DNA from: Desulfococcaceae bacterium HSG8
GTDB taxonomy: Bacteria > Desulfobacterota > Desulfobacteria > Desulfobacterales > 4be13
Direction: 5' to 3'
Assembly (NCBI GenBank): GCA_030378015.1
Contig: JAUCGG010000035.1
Span: forward strand, 1 to 33,911
DNA length: 33,911 nucleotides
In this document: one piece after another, positions 15,439 through 23,248 of the stretch
Layout: each line of letters opens with the position of its first letter
Numbering within the stretch: the first letter of the stretch is position 1
The notes under the pieces: generated by a model
Database searches by the model: none
Told to the model about the DNA's origin: nothing
Seen by the model: only the letters and a program-made list of their open reading frames with translations
Position numbers and translations under genes: made by a program

Positions 15439-15608
15439 ACCACGAAACACACGAAATACACGAAAAAAAGAGAGCATCCTTCATTTTCCGGTTCGCGGTT
15501 CCGCGGCCGAAGGCGGAACTGCGAACCCGCTGCCTTTATGCCGATATGAAAGATGCCGGAAAAAGAATATAATTCCGATAATTTCGTGTCTTCCGTGTCT
15601 TTCGTGGT
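15439..15608. repeat. inverted repeat (ACCACGAAA arms) with a MITE inside
   Basis: Left arm 15439-15464 (ACCACGAAACACACGAA...) pairs with right arm 15583-15608 (...TTCGTGTCTTTCGTGGT), 22 of 26 positions matching by eye. The interior holds the short MITE-like copy at 15474-15556, suggesting an element inserted between or into the arms. Confidence 0.75.
15474..15556. mobile_element. MITE-like element, short copy
   Basis: 83 bp bounded by GCATCCTTCAT and ATGAAAGATGC, the same ends as the two copies at 16009-16134 and 16222-16337. The interior is a different palindrome (GTTCGCGGTTCCGC ... GCGGAACTGCGAAC). It has no coding capacity. Confidence 0.65.
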
Positions 15609-15725
15609 TAAAACTTTCGCGGTTAAAATCAGTTTTATAATTTCCCCATACAACAGAAAAACAGGAAGAAAGGCTGTGAAAATAAATTAAAACCGGATAT
15701 TGCGGAGTGACGAATCTGCAAGTTC

Positions 15726-15826
15726 ATCCCCCCCTTTCTTAAAGGGGCCGGGGGATTTTTCTTGCGAAAAAAGGCTGTTGTGACAAAAATCCCCCCGGCC
15801 CCCTTTACGAAAGGGGGAGGAATTTA
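15726..15826. repeat. family-B palindrome, intergenic copy
   Basis: Arms CCCCTTTCTTAAAGGGG-CCGGGGGATTTTT and AAAAATCCCCCCGGCCCCCTTTACGAAAGGGGGA. It is followed (15838-15885) by a stretch reverse-complementary to the left arm of the element at 19186-19311 (ACTACAAACTTCAATCCGG... and GGAAATCGCCTTA), so two families are joined here. A half copy of family B lies at 15947-15985. The rest of the gap 15284-16364 holds no gene. Confidence 0.8.
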
Positions 15827-16008
15827 CAAGTTGTTGCACTACAAACTTCAATCCGGTATGTTCTTTATTGGAAATCGCCTTAAATTGTTATTCCGGGGAA
15901 CTTCCATGACTTGGCGGTCACAACGAATTATGAAACCCCGCACGACTCCCCTTTTCGTAAAGGGGGCCGGGGGATCGGGACTTTCATATAAAAATTTAAA
16001 AACGGATG

Positions 16009-16134
16009 TGGCATCCTTCATAAAAGCTGAAGTAGTTTACACTTTTTCCGGCTGTAGAACAATTTTTCAAATTGTTTAAAACGATTTGAAAAATCGTTCT
16101 GCATTAAAGTGTAAAATGACAATGAAGGATGCCA
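16009..16134. mobile_element. MITE-like element, copy 1
   Basis: 126 bp with perfect 13-bp terminal inverted repeats TGGCATCCTTCAT / ATGAAGGATGCCA. The interior is a long imperfect palindrome: AGTTTACACTTTTTCCGGCTG, then AGAACAATTTTTCAAATTGTTT, then AACGATTTGAAAAATCGTTCT, then AAAGTGTAAAATG. No coding capacity. Confidence 0.8.
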
Positions 16135-16221
16135 GGGATGTTTTTTAATTTTAACCCGGAATCCATTGTTTAACGGGGTTTACCGGAAACTTTTCGATCT
16201 GCTGATTATCGGAAATAAAAA

Positions 16222-16337
16222 TGGCATCCTTCATTTGCCATTTTACACTTCACTGCAGAACAAATTTTCAACTTATTTAAATAAGTTGAAAATTTGTTCT
16301 GCAGCCGGAAAAAGTGTAAACTTTATGAAAGATGCCA
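16222..16337. mobile_element. MITE-like element, copy 2 (inverted)
   Basis: 116 bp, ends TGGCATCCTTCAT / ATGAAAGATGCCA. It is in the opposite orientation to copy 1: the CCGGAAAAAGTGTAAAC segment is on the right here and on the left there. The central stem GAACAAATTTTCAACTTATTT-AAATAAGTTGAAAATTTGTTC is a near-perfect 21-bp hairpin. It ends 27 bp after the stop of the lipoprotein gene and may terminate it. Confidence 0.8.
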
Positions 16338-16364
16338 CCGGGTGCTATAAATCCCTTTTCCTGA

Positions 16365-18275
16365 TCAGGGCGCCTTTATCAATACACCGAAATCCAGGGT
16401 TCCGTCGTCAGAGTCGCTCACAAAGCTCCCAAAGGTTTTACTCTGGTTCATTTTGCCGTTTCGGATAGAAATCGTAGTTCCGTCCGAACTGATAACGGTT
16501 CCTGTAAGGAATCCGCCGCCATCCAGGATCAGTTGGCCCCCGGTATAGTCTCCGGCCGCACCGGCTGAAGCTGTGTAATTTCCGCCGGTAATGTTTCCGG
16601 CATTGTCCGTATTCAGAGTGGCGTAGAACCAGTACCTCGCGCCGGTTGCAGGATCGGTTTCCAGGAAATACCCGTGCCAGGTTCCTTCCATTTCAACCGG
16701 TGCGAATGCTTCGCCGCTCTTTATCAGCAGGCCCGCATCCAGGGTCCCGTCGTCGGAGTCGCTCACAAAGCTCCCGAAGGTTTTGCTCTGATCCATTTTG
16801 CCGTTCCGGATCGTGACAGAGGTTCCGTCCGAAGTGGCCAATGTCCCGGTGAGGATGCCGTCAGCATCCAGGTTCAGTTGTCCCCCGGTATAAGTTCCGG
16901 CCGCGCCGCCCGAAGCTGTATAATCCCCGCCGGTGATATTCCCCGCATTGTCCGCGAACAGGGTTCCGTAGAACCAGTATGACGCGCCGGTTGCAGGATC
17001 GGTTTCCGAGAAATATCCGTACCAAGTGCCTTCGAGGTCACCTGCCGAGAAATCACCGCCGCCTTTTACCAGCATGCCCACATCCAGGGTTCCGTCGTCG
17101 GAGTCGCTCACAAAACTTCCGAATGTCCTGCCCTGATCCATTTTGCCGTCCCGGATCGTGATAGCGGTTCCGTCCGAACTGGCAAGGGTTCCGGTAAGGA
17201 TGCCGTTATCATCCAGGCTAAGTTGTCCCCCGGTATAGGTTCCGGCCGAGCCGCCCGAAGCCGTATAATTTCCGCCGGTGATATTTCCCGTATCGTCAGC
17301 GTTCAGCGTGCCGTAAAACCAGTACTTATCTCCGGTTTCCGTGTTGGTCTCAGCGAAATACCCGTACCAGGTTCCCTGGAGATCAGACGCTGCAAATCCG
17401 GTTGCTACTGTCTCAAAGACCGCTGAAACATTCTGAGCTTCGGTCATGGTTACTATGCATGTGTCTGTGCCGGTACATGCGCCGCTCCATCCCGCGAATT
17501 CCGATCCTTCATCTGCTGCTGCCGCCAGGGTGATGACAGTACCTTCCTCGTAAGTCTCCGAGCAGCCATCCCCGCAGTCAATGCCCACAGGATCACCGGA
17601 AACCGTTCCCGAACCGGCACCGCTTTTCTCCACTGTAAGCGCATACTCAGGCGTGACAACAGGAATTTCGTCAAAAGCAGCGGTAACGGTCTGCGCCTGA
17701 TCTGCTGTGATGACACACGCTTCTGTGCCGGTACATGCTCCGCTCCATCCCGCGAATTCCGATCCTTCATCTGCTGTTGCTGTAAGCGTGGTGACAGTAC
17801 CTTCCTCGTAAGTCTCCGAGCAGTCATCGCCGCAGTCAATGCCCGCGGGGATCGCGGACACAGTTCCGGAACCCGCACCGTCTTTTTCCACTGTCAGCAA
17901 ATATTCCGTGGTTTCAGCAGGAATTTCATCAAAGGTCGCTATCACGTCCTGATCCTCATCCAGTGCCACGGTACATGTCTCATCCATATTGAGGCATGCT
18001 CCGCTCCATCCGGCAAATGCCGAACCCTGGTCTGCTGCCGCGGTAAGCGTGATGACGGTTCCCGCGTCATAAATTTCCGAGCAGTCATCGCCGCAGTCAA
18101 TGCCAGCGGGATCGCCGGAAACAGTTCCCGAACCTGCACCGAGAGTTTCCACTGTCAGGGTTCTTTTTCCCTGACAGGGTATGCACTCATCCTCAACATC
18201 GCTGTTATCACAGCCGGAAATCACAAGAGAAAAAAGCAAAGAAAATCCGAGAAAAATGTGAAAAACCGATTTCAT
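16365..18275 (-). CDS. repeat-built lipoprotein (InlB-B-like plus C-terminal triplicate)
   Basis: 636 residues. The signal peptide ends in the lipobox LVISGC with Cys22 as the lipidation site, so it is probably anchored in the outer membrane. Residues about 38-117, 122-200 and 208-288 are three copies of a GAGSGTVSG ... GIDCGDDCSE ... AGWSGAC ... FDE unit, matching the divergent InlB B-repeat type, each with paired cysteines. Residues about 292-398, 405-512 and 518-636 are three copies of a second unit with GTWYGYF, YWFYGTL, NITGG(N/D)YTAS, GGQL, 'GKMDQ(S/G)(K/R)TFGSFVSD', probably beta-rich; I do not recognise a named family. Copies are very alike, implying recent duplication. ATG 18275 has AGGAGA six bases upstream. 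Role unknown; adhesion or surface binding is inference. Confidence 0.8.
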   Translation of the reverse strand: MKSVFHIFLGFSLLFSLVISGCDNSDVEDECIPCQGKRTLTVETLGAGSGTVSGDPAGIDCGDDCSEIYDAGTVITLTAAADQGSAFAGWSGACLNMDETCTVALDEDQDVIATFDEIPAETTEYLLTVEKDGAGSGTVSAIPAGIDCGDDCSETYEEGTVTTLTATADEGSEFAGWSGACTGTEACVITADQAQTVTAAFDEIPVVTPEYALTVEKSGAGSGTVSGDPVGIDCGDGCSETYEEGTVITLAAAADEGSEFAGWSGACTGTDTCIVTMTEAQNVSAVFETVATGFAASDLQGTWYGYFAETNTETGDKYWFYGTLNADDTGNITGGNYTASGGSAGTYTGGQLSLDDNGILTGTLASSDGTAITIRDGKMDQGRTFGSFVSDSDDGTLDVGMLVKGGGDFSAGDLEGTWYGYFSETDPATGASYWFYGTLFADNAGNITGGDYTASGGAAGTYTGGQLNLDADGILTGTLATSDGTSVTIRNGKMDQSKTFGSFVSDSDDGTLDAGLLIKSGEAFAPVEMEGTWHGYFLETDPATGARYWFYATLNTDNAGNITGGNYTASAGAAGDYTGGQLILDGGGFLTGTVISSDGTTISIRNGKMNQSKTFGSFVSDSDDGTLDFGVLIKAP

Positions 18276-18367
18276 AATGTCTCCTTTTTTTGAATTCTGA
18301 AGAGTCCGAAGTTTTTAAAAACCCAGGATTCTCCGTGTTTCCCATAAATCAGGTAGTTATTCAGATA

Positions 18368-18943
18368 TTATCCGTGTATTTTTTTAAGCAGCCACGCCAT
18401 ATTCTGGCCCAGGACTTTCATGATATGTACCCCTTCCTCATCTTTTTCCACATCCCCCTTATCCAGCCCGAATCCCAGGTTCCAGTAGCAGGAACAGGGA
18501 ATGATCATCTGGCTGATCTGGAAAAAATGGTTGATGGAATCAAAGGCATGGACACAACCGCCGCGCCGCGCAACCGCAACCCCGGCGCCCGCTTTTCGCT
18601 TGAACATGTCATCATTGGCCTTGGCCGTCATCCCGGCCCGCTCAATGAGCGACTTTGTTTCTGTGCTGAGATCCGCAAAATAAGTGGGAGAGCCTATGAC
18701 AATGCCGTCTGCTTCAAGCATTTTCTCAATGCATTCATTGAGAATGTCTCCCTTTACGGAACACCGCTGATCCTTGTTTTCATGACATTTCATGCAGGCA
18801 GTACAGCCCCGGATCTTTTTTCCGGCCATTTGAAACAGTTCGGTTTCAATGCCTTGTTTTTCGATCTCCCCGAGCACATACCTGATCGCAATAGCAGTGT
18901 TCCCGTCCTTGCGGGCACTGCCATTAAACCCGATAACCTTCAT
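18368..18943 (-). CDS. flavodoxin-family NAD(P)H-dependent/iron-sulfur flavoprotein
   Basis: 191 residues. The FMN-phosphate loop GFNGSARKDGNT is at 5-16 and the 'GSPTYFADLS' flavin loop lies near residues 83-92. Cysteines 47, 50, 53 and 61 form a CX2CX2CX7C pattern like the compact [4Fe-4S] motif of archaeal-type iron-sulfur flavoproteins, so electron transfer with FMN and perhaps a cluster is likely. The partner is unknown. ATG 18943 has AAAGGAG about eight bases upstream. It lies 92 bp upstream of the lipoprotein gene on the same strand; co-transcription is possible but no functional link is evident. Confidence 0.85.
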   Translation of the reverse strand: MKVIGFNGSARKDGNTAIAIRYVLGEIEKQGIETELFQMAGKKIRGCTACMKCHENKDQRCSVKGDILNECIEKMLEADGIVIGSPTYFADLSTETKSLIERAGMTAKANDDMFKRKAGAGVAVARRGGCVHAFDSINHFFQISQMIIPCSCYWNLGFGLDKGDVEKDEEGVHIMKVLGQNMAWLLKKIHG

Positions 18944-19185
18944 CTTTTATTCTCCTTTCTTCAGTTTTTTCCCTTCACCCCATGCCTTTTCCCATAATCG
19001 TCCACAGTCCGGCAGACGTTATCCGGCATGGTCAGTGTCAGGGGATTTATTTTTTTAACACCAGGTTTCCCATCTGTCAAAAACTTTTCCCGGAATCAGT
19101 TCCGGGGCTGAAAGCCATCCGAGGGATAAATCCCCAGGATGAAAGCCAAATCAGGCGTTCTGCTGAAGTTAGCTGATCGCCAGGC
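18944..19185. other. gap with no recognised feature
   Basis: The space before the flavoprotein gene holds only its ribosome-binding site and, further up, unassigned sequence. Together with the repeat at 19186-19311 it makes a gene-free stretch of 365 bp. Confidence 0.5.
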
Positions 19186-19311
19186 TTAGGCGATTTCCAA
19201 CAATGAATATACCGGATTGAGGTTTGCAGTTCCGCCTTCAGGCAGTGTCACGCCGCCTGAAGGCGGAACTACAAACTGGCCCGGGTATATTTTTTTCCGG
19301 AAATCACCTTA
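19186..19311. repeat. palindromic element, CCGCCTTCAGGC family
   Basis: About 126 bp with ends TTAGGCGATTTCC and GGAAATCACCTTA. Inner arms GTTTGCAGTTCCGCCTTCAGGC and GCCTGAAGGCGGAACTACAAAC. The same core is at 31156-31265 and, in short form, inside 15474-15556; one outer arm recurs at 15838-15885. The right end overlaps the stop codon of the neighbouring relic gene. Confidence 0.75.
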
Positions 19312-19800
19312 ACTCCCGGTTTCAAACACCCGGAACCTCTGGTTGCCGAAGCAGTAGATCACATATTGCGAAACATCGGCTTCCGGGTATTCCTGCTTCA
19401 GCCCGCTGATATACCCGGCAATCTGGGATGTGTCCTCTTCCTTCAGGGCAAATTTTTCAACAGATGTCCGGCATTTCCTGAATTCCGCGTTGGAATAATA
19501 TTTGAACTCGGTCACTATCCGTTTTCCCGCGAATTTTTCATGATATTTGCCTACGAACTCCAGGTCGGTTCTTCCCAGGGGATAGGAACATTCGATGTTC
19601 CATGTGAACCACTTTGACAGATACCGGCTGCACAGTTCGAAAAACGTGCCAGTTCGTCAATGGTAACCGGAAGGACTCAAGAATACCGGATTTTCGATCC
19701 GCTCCAGTTTTTCTATATAACCGATTTTGTCAATGAAATATCCGTTTTTGCTCATAATTTCTTCGTAGTTCGCATTGGCGTATAATACCCGTTTTTTCAT
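19309..19800 (-). pseudogene. AAA-ATPase-like/PD-(D/E)XK (DUF1703) gene with deleted middle
   Basis: The start MKKRVLYANANYEEI ... GYFIDKIGYIEKL ... NPVFL matches the N-terminus of the AAA-ATPase-like family in which a Walker loop should follow. Instead the frame reads SPSGYH and a TGA (about 19660). Without changing frame it then resumes as FFELCSRYLSKWF ... GRTDLEFVG ... RIVTEFKYYSN ... to 19309, which is the C-terminal PD-(D/E)XK-like domain (D of GRTD and EFK). Roughly 300 residues including the ATPase core are missing, so this is an internal-deletion relic. The family is linked to defence and mobile islands. Confidence 0.7.
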
Positions 19801-19822
19801 AGCCGCTCTCTTAATTTTATTC

Positions 19823-19882
19823 AGGAGTGCTAAACTTACAGTTTAGCAAAAACTTGTGCTAAACTGTAAGTTCAGCACTCCT
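19823..19882. repeat. 25-bp inverted repeat at the end of the methyltransferase gene
   Basis: AGGAGTGCTAAACTTACAGTTTAGC (19823-19847, split here: AGGAGTGC + TAAACTTACAGTTTAGC) pairs with 19858-19882, with one mismatch. Each arm is itself a palindrome (GCTAAACT-TAC-AGTTTAGC). The methyltransferase stop codon and its last residues SAELTV lie inside the right arm. It is a likely transcription stop for the methyltransferase. Confidence 0.75.
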
Positions 19883-21328
19883 CTGTTTTCCGGTGGGATA
19901 TTCAACACTCCAGCCTTCAACAGCGCTGAATCGCTGATTCATCTTTTTCCTAAAGGCATCTGTAACCTGTTTTCCATACAAAAGAACGTAATCCGATGTA
20001 AGGCTGCCTTTACGGTTGTCCTGGATAACTGAACCGGCAGAATAGGGCATCGGGTAGCAGCCCATGTAATCCGCTTCTGACATTGCTTCCAATGTGTGCA
20101 GGCTGTTCCAATGATCAGAAGAACGGGCATTGAATATCGCAGCAAGAAATCCCTGCGGTTTCAGTATCCTGGCGCATTCGATAAGTATTGATGACAATTT
20201 TTTATTGTACTGATCGGTAGTTTTCTTTCTTTCTTTTGCATCGGAAACCACCAGTTCATTATGAAAATCAGCCTCAAATCCGAGAAATGTATTCCACAGT
20301 TCACTTAATTCGAGATAAGGAATCCTGTCCCCGTGCGGGGGATCAGTTAAAATCAGCTTTACGGTATTGTCAGGGATATCCTGCAATAATGCTTCAGCAT
20401 CACCGACTTTTATATATGATGTATCCCGGAGTTCATGGAACTTCCTGAATGAATCTGAAATTTTTGTGATATTGCTGTTGCTGATATCTCTTACAGCTCT
20501 CAATAATTTATCGGCTTTATTTTCAAAGCAGTTCCAGGCGTTAATCTCAAAATGCTGTTCAGGACGCCAATAACCTATGACCCAGCTACCGACTTCAATT
20601 TTTTCTGTTTCCGCGCTTTTTGTTTTGCCCCTCCTTGTAACAGCAAAAACCATGTTGGACATCTGGCCCAGGGAAGCTGTGAGGGCCATCACCAATGCCC
20701 TGCGGATATTACCATTATAATGATCAAAAGAAAGCATTAATTTATCTGTTGCAGCCAAAGCCCTGTAGGTGAACAAATCCTTTAAAGAAATATCTTTTCT
20801 GGCATTGATTCTCGAATTATCAAATAAATTCAGATCATTTTTTACAGGTATGGCTTTCCTGGCAAGATTTTCCAGACTGATTATTTCTTCTTCAGACAGC
20901 GTAAGTTCGGTTCGCTTCCTGCTGATTTTTTTCCATAATTTTTTAATCTTATTACCTTCCCATAGAATATGTGTAATGATATCCCCTGCTGAAGTCATAT
21001 ATAGCGAATCTATCCCTGGCTTAATGTTTTCTCTTAATGTATCAACAGCTTTTCTTAACTCTTCATAATCCGGGAGGTCTAACCAGAGTTTTGTTAATTC
21101 AATGCTGAAGGGATTAATATCAAAGCCGATAAACCTGCGGTCTGAATCAGCACATTCTTTGGCAATGAGGCCCGAACCTAAAAACGGGTCCGCTATTATT
21201 TCCTTTTCCCTGGTTAAGTTCTGAATCAGGAAACTCCATGCTTCCAAGGGCTTTTTGCCCCAATATTTGTGGAAGCCTGCAAGTCCCTTATAGCCTTCAG
21301 GTGTTACAGGTGTTTTTTTTGAATACAT
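19859..21328 (-). CDS. DNA methyltransferase (N6-A or N4-C type)
   Basis: 489 residues from ATG 21328, which has GGGAGG four bases upstream. SAM-binding motif I is DPFLGSG (47-53), preceded by HKYWGKKPLEAW (20-31), which resembles the start of COG1743/DUF1156-type methylases. Catalytic motif IV is DPPHGDR (about 328-334), followed by PYLELSELW, so the order is motif I then IV with about 280 residues between, presumably with target recognition. It transfers a methyl group from SAM to an adenine or cytosine amino group. No restriction enzyme partner is intact nearby. The frame is open back to 21547, but that extension runs through palindromic repeats; ATG 21400 is a less likely option. The last residues come from an inverted repeat. 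Confidence 0.8.
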   Translation of the reverse strand: MYSKKTPVTPEGYKGLAGFHKYWGKKPLEAWSFLIQNLTREKEIIADPFLGSGLIAKECADSDRRFIGFDINPFSIELTKLWLDLPDYEELRKAVDTLRENIKPGIDSLYMTSAGDIITHILWEGNKIKKLWKKISRKRTELTLSEEEIISLENLARKAIPVKNDLNLFDNSRINARKDISLKDLFTYRALAATDKLMLSFDHYNGNIRRALVMALTASLGQMSNMVFAVTRRGKTKSAETEKIEVGSWVIGYWRPEQHFEINAWNCFENKADKLLRAVRDISNSNITKISDSFRKFHELRDTSYIKVGDAEALLQDIPDNTVKLILTDPPHGDRIPYLELSELWNTFLGFEADFHNELVVSDAKERKKTTDQYNKKLSSILIECARILKPQGFLAAIFNARSSDHWNSLHTLEAMSEADYMGCYPMPYSAGSVIQDNRKGSLTSDYVLLYGKQVTDAFRKKMNQRFSAVEGWSVEYPTGKQRSAELTV

Positions 21329-21455
21329 CTTCCCTCCCAGATGCTCGAACGGAGGCGGATAGGCAAAAGGATCGGTCCGTATCAGCCGTATCAGATTCAT
21401 TGCCTTTGGGAACACACTTGCAGGCAAGCTCTGTTTGCAAATATCTGACATTTCA

Positions 21456-21508
21456 CGCAAAACCGGAGTTTTGCGGGCAATCGCGTTCCCAAACGGAGTT
21501 TGGGAACG
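21456..21508. repeat. paired hairpins with CGGAG loops
   Basis: CGCAAAA-CCGGAG-TTTTGCG (21456-21475) and CGTTCCCAAA-CGGAG-TTTGGGAACG (21484-21508) stand side by side. They are upstream of the methyltransferase start and are translated only in the spurious N-terminal extension. Confidence 0.7.
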
Positions 21509-21614
21509 AGGACTGACGACGGCTTCACCTAACACTTTTAATTGCACCCGTCTGAATACCCTCTCAAATCCGCTCCTTTACCGTGAAAATACATTTTCAT
21601 GACCAGCCTGATCA

Positions 21615-21655
21615 TGAGCGTTTAATCCTTGCTTATACCAAATCCTTGTAGTTGT
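21615..21655. repeat. partial copy of TA-island repeat A
   Basis: TTTAATCCTTGCTTATACC and AAATCCTTGTAG align with TGTAATCCTTGCTTATACA and TAATCCGTGTAGAT of repeat A copy 3 (25157-25266). Minus-strand TTGACA (21653-21658) and TATAAG (21632-21637), spaced by 15 bp, could form a weak promoter for the methyltransferase gene. The remainder of the gap 21548-21904 shows no gene; 21838-21858 (CTCCGGCAGATTCTCAA) may be another scrap of the WD40-gene tail. Confidence 0.5.
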
Positions 21656-21904
21656 CAAAAAAAACAGGAAAAAAGCGGGCGGTTCCGTCCACGAAATTTA
21701 CTTAAATAACAAGAAAATACAGGTTTTACCCGCTTACGCAATTTTTGTGGCGGGACATACCTGAATCTGAATACTATAAGTACCTGAACAAAAGTTTTGT
21801 AGTGTTTCCATCCTTTTTTTCGTTATTCCGATAACTTCCTCCGGCAGATTCTCAAATGTGATCCATATGGATTCACTCGTCAGAAACAGAATCCGGCATA
21901 ATTA

Positions 21905-22198
21905 TTAATCGGAATCTCCGAACTTAAAGGGCCATTTTCTTGCTCCGTGCAAGACTCTGAGAATCTGAATTTCATCACCTCTGATCCGGTACGGTACGAT
22001 ATAAGAAGTTCCGCTCACCACCAGTTCACGGGTTCCGGAAATTCGCCCGGGTCTTCCCATTTCCGGATGATGAGCAAGCATCTGTACCGCATTCCATATC
22101 CGGCTTGCAAGTTTACGAGCTGCATTCATATTATGCTGTGCAATGTATTCTGCGGACTGATTAAGATCATCCAACGCGATTTCAAGATTTCAAGCCAT
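21905..22198 (-). pseudogene. ParE/RelE-family toxin with stop at codon 3
   Basis: The frame from the natural ATG (22196-22198) reads M-A-stop-N-L-E-I-A-L-D-D-L-N-Q. The family normally starts MAWK-, so TGG has probably become TGA. Past it the frame is open for the whole toxin: 'YIAQHNMNAARKLASRIW', 'HHPEMGRPGR', 'RELVVSGTSYIVPYRI', 'EIQILRVLHGARKWP', which is classic RelE/ParE (ribosome-dependent RNase or gyrase poison fold). The only other upstream start is TTG 22174, which has no ribosome site and would drop the first strand. The partner antitoxin gene directly upstream is intact. A sequencing error or readthrough at TGA are alternatives. Confidence 0.75.
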
Positions 22199-22213
22199 TT
22201 TATTCTTTTTCTT

Positions 22214-22456
22214 TCAGACATTGACCCCCCATTTTGAAAACACCGACCTCACTTTGTTTTCGGATGCGAAGTTCCCTGCCTCAGCCTGTTTTATCCCTTC
22301 CTTTATAGCTTCTATTTGCCAGCTCTGATCCTCGATATATATGCGAATCGCCTCTGTTGCCAGTTCCGATGGGGAAGAGGATGTGTTGCCTGCCAGAAAT
22401 TCAAGATTACTATATGTTTCCGCATCTATTATTGTTGCCACTGTGATACTTTCCAT
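22214..22456 (-). CDS. CopG/ribbon-helix-helix antitoxin
   Basis: 80 residues. The N-terminal strand MESITVATIIDAETYSNL and helices 'SPSELATEAIRIYIEDQSW' are a ribbon-helix-helix DNA-binding fold; the C-terminal 'AIKEGIKQAEAGNF' with 'VRSVFSKWG' is the toxin-binding tail seen in CopG-type partners of ParE. It should repress its own operon and neutralise the ParE toxin encoded 15 bp downstream. ATG 22456 is chosen because AAAGGA lies eight bases upstream; the ATG at 22465 sits on top of that site. Confidence 0.85.
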   Translation of the reverse strand: MESITVATIIDAETYSNLEFLAGNTSSSPSELATEAIRIYIEDQSWQIEAIKEGIKQAEAGNFASENKVRSVFSKWGVNV

Positions 22457-22571
22457 CTGAAACATCCTTTCTGCCTTTGTTAAATTTTCTCATCTTGCAC
22501 TTTTCTTCTGTCCGATTCAATAAAAAAACCAGAGCGTTCCCTCCTGAATCTCTCGCCCAGATAGCGTGCCT

Positions 22572-22830
22572 TCAGTTCATAGTATGCAACCGCATCGTCT
22601 CTCCGGCATGTTTCACCTCGGAAAGCATGAACAGATGATCGGTAGCAGCCGAAATCTTGTCTCCCATACCCGGAGGAAAATACGTTTGGAAACATTTCTC
22701 ACATACCAGAGTCGGAATTCCCTCTATTCTGACCTCGAGCCCTTCGCGTTCAAATTTCTGAGCGACCTCGCGCCTGCGTAATTTTCCGCTGTCCGACTGT
22801 GGCTGAACGTTTTTCTTTCTGACACTTCAC
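22572..22830 (-). pseudogene. YgiT-type zinc-finger antitoxin, frameshifted
   Basis: One frame begins VKCQKEKRSATVGQRK at GTG 22830 with AAGGGA upstream. After a frame change near 22770 it continues as QKFEREGLEVRIEGIPTLVCEKCFQTYFPPG ... DHLFMLSEVKHAGE to TGA 22572. The pattern is that of YgiT/MqsA-type zinc-finger antitoxins: a cysteine pair, a 'G(I/V)P..VC..C' second pair. The second cysteine of the first pair is not evident, so more than one lesion is likely. No intact toxin follows; the short frame to 22480 (AYYELKARYLGERF) might be a scrap of another toxin. A shorter relic of the same gene is at 24387-24458. Confidence 0.55.
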
Positions 22831-22882
22831 TTCCCTTATAAACGGATGATTCAATATTCTGTCAATATTGTTGAAATAGTTG

Positions 22883-23164
22883 TCAAGAGACAATTCTGAC
22901 CTCCCTGAGTTTCTGATAATCGATGGTCAGTTTCCTGAGTGCCTGGAATTCCGCTGCCCATCGCATGGTTTCCAAGTCATCATCTGTCTCACCTTTCTGA
23001 TATTTCGCATAAAATTCCTCCGATGTCATCTGATATTTTGCTTCAAACTGTTCAAGATTCCGGCGGGTGATCTGAATTCCGCTCTGAATCAGACTGCATT
23101 CTCTTTCAATGGCATTTTCAACAAGATAAACGCTCTGATCATCTTTAAAATGAATGGTCTGCAT
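22883..23164 (-). CDS. antitoxin-like small protein, apparently orphan
   Basis: 93 residues. The central part 'NLEQFEAKYQMTSEEFYAKYQ' and 'GETDDDLETMRWAAEFQAL' resembles small proteins that typically precede a DUF6516-type or similar toxin gene, with a helical N-terminus. I am not certain of the family. ATG 23164 has a very good GGAGG seven bases upstream; the longer frame from TTG 23182 overlaps that site. Repeat A copy 1 lies 84 bp upstream. No matching toxin gene follows; the next sequence is the broken YgiT relic. An orphan antitoxin left after toxin loss is the likely reading. Confidence 0.6.
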   Translation of the reverse strand: MQTIHFKDDQSVYLVENAIERECSLIQSGIQITRRNLEQFEAKYQMTSEEFYAKYQKGETDDDLETMRWAAEFQALRKLTIDYQKLREVRIVS

Positions 23165-23248
23165 AATTTCCTCCGGTTTCAAAATGTTTCATTATAACCC
23201 AAAATTTACAGACTTTTATAAGCCTGTAATCATTTCTTAATCGCCGTT

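Noticed and set aside
15762-16079. 105-codon plus-strand frame
   Set aside because: It is a translation of family-B palindromes and a MITE end.
21329-21547. N-terminal extension of the methyltransferase
   Set aside because: It reads through repeat hairpins; ATG 21328 has GGGAGG upstream and begins the conserved part.
22480-22695. 71-codon minus-strand frame as a gene
   Set aside because: It overlaps the YgiT-like relic in another frame and lacks a ribosome site; a toxin scrap in it cannot be excluded.
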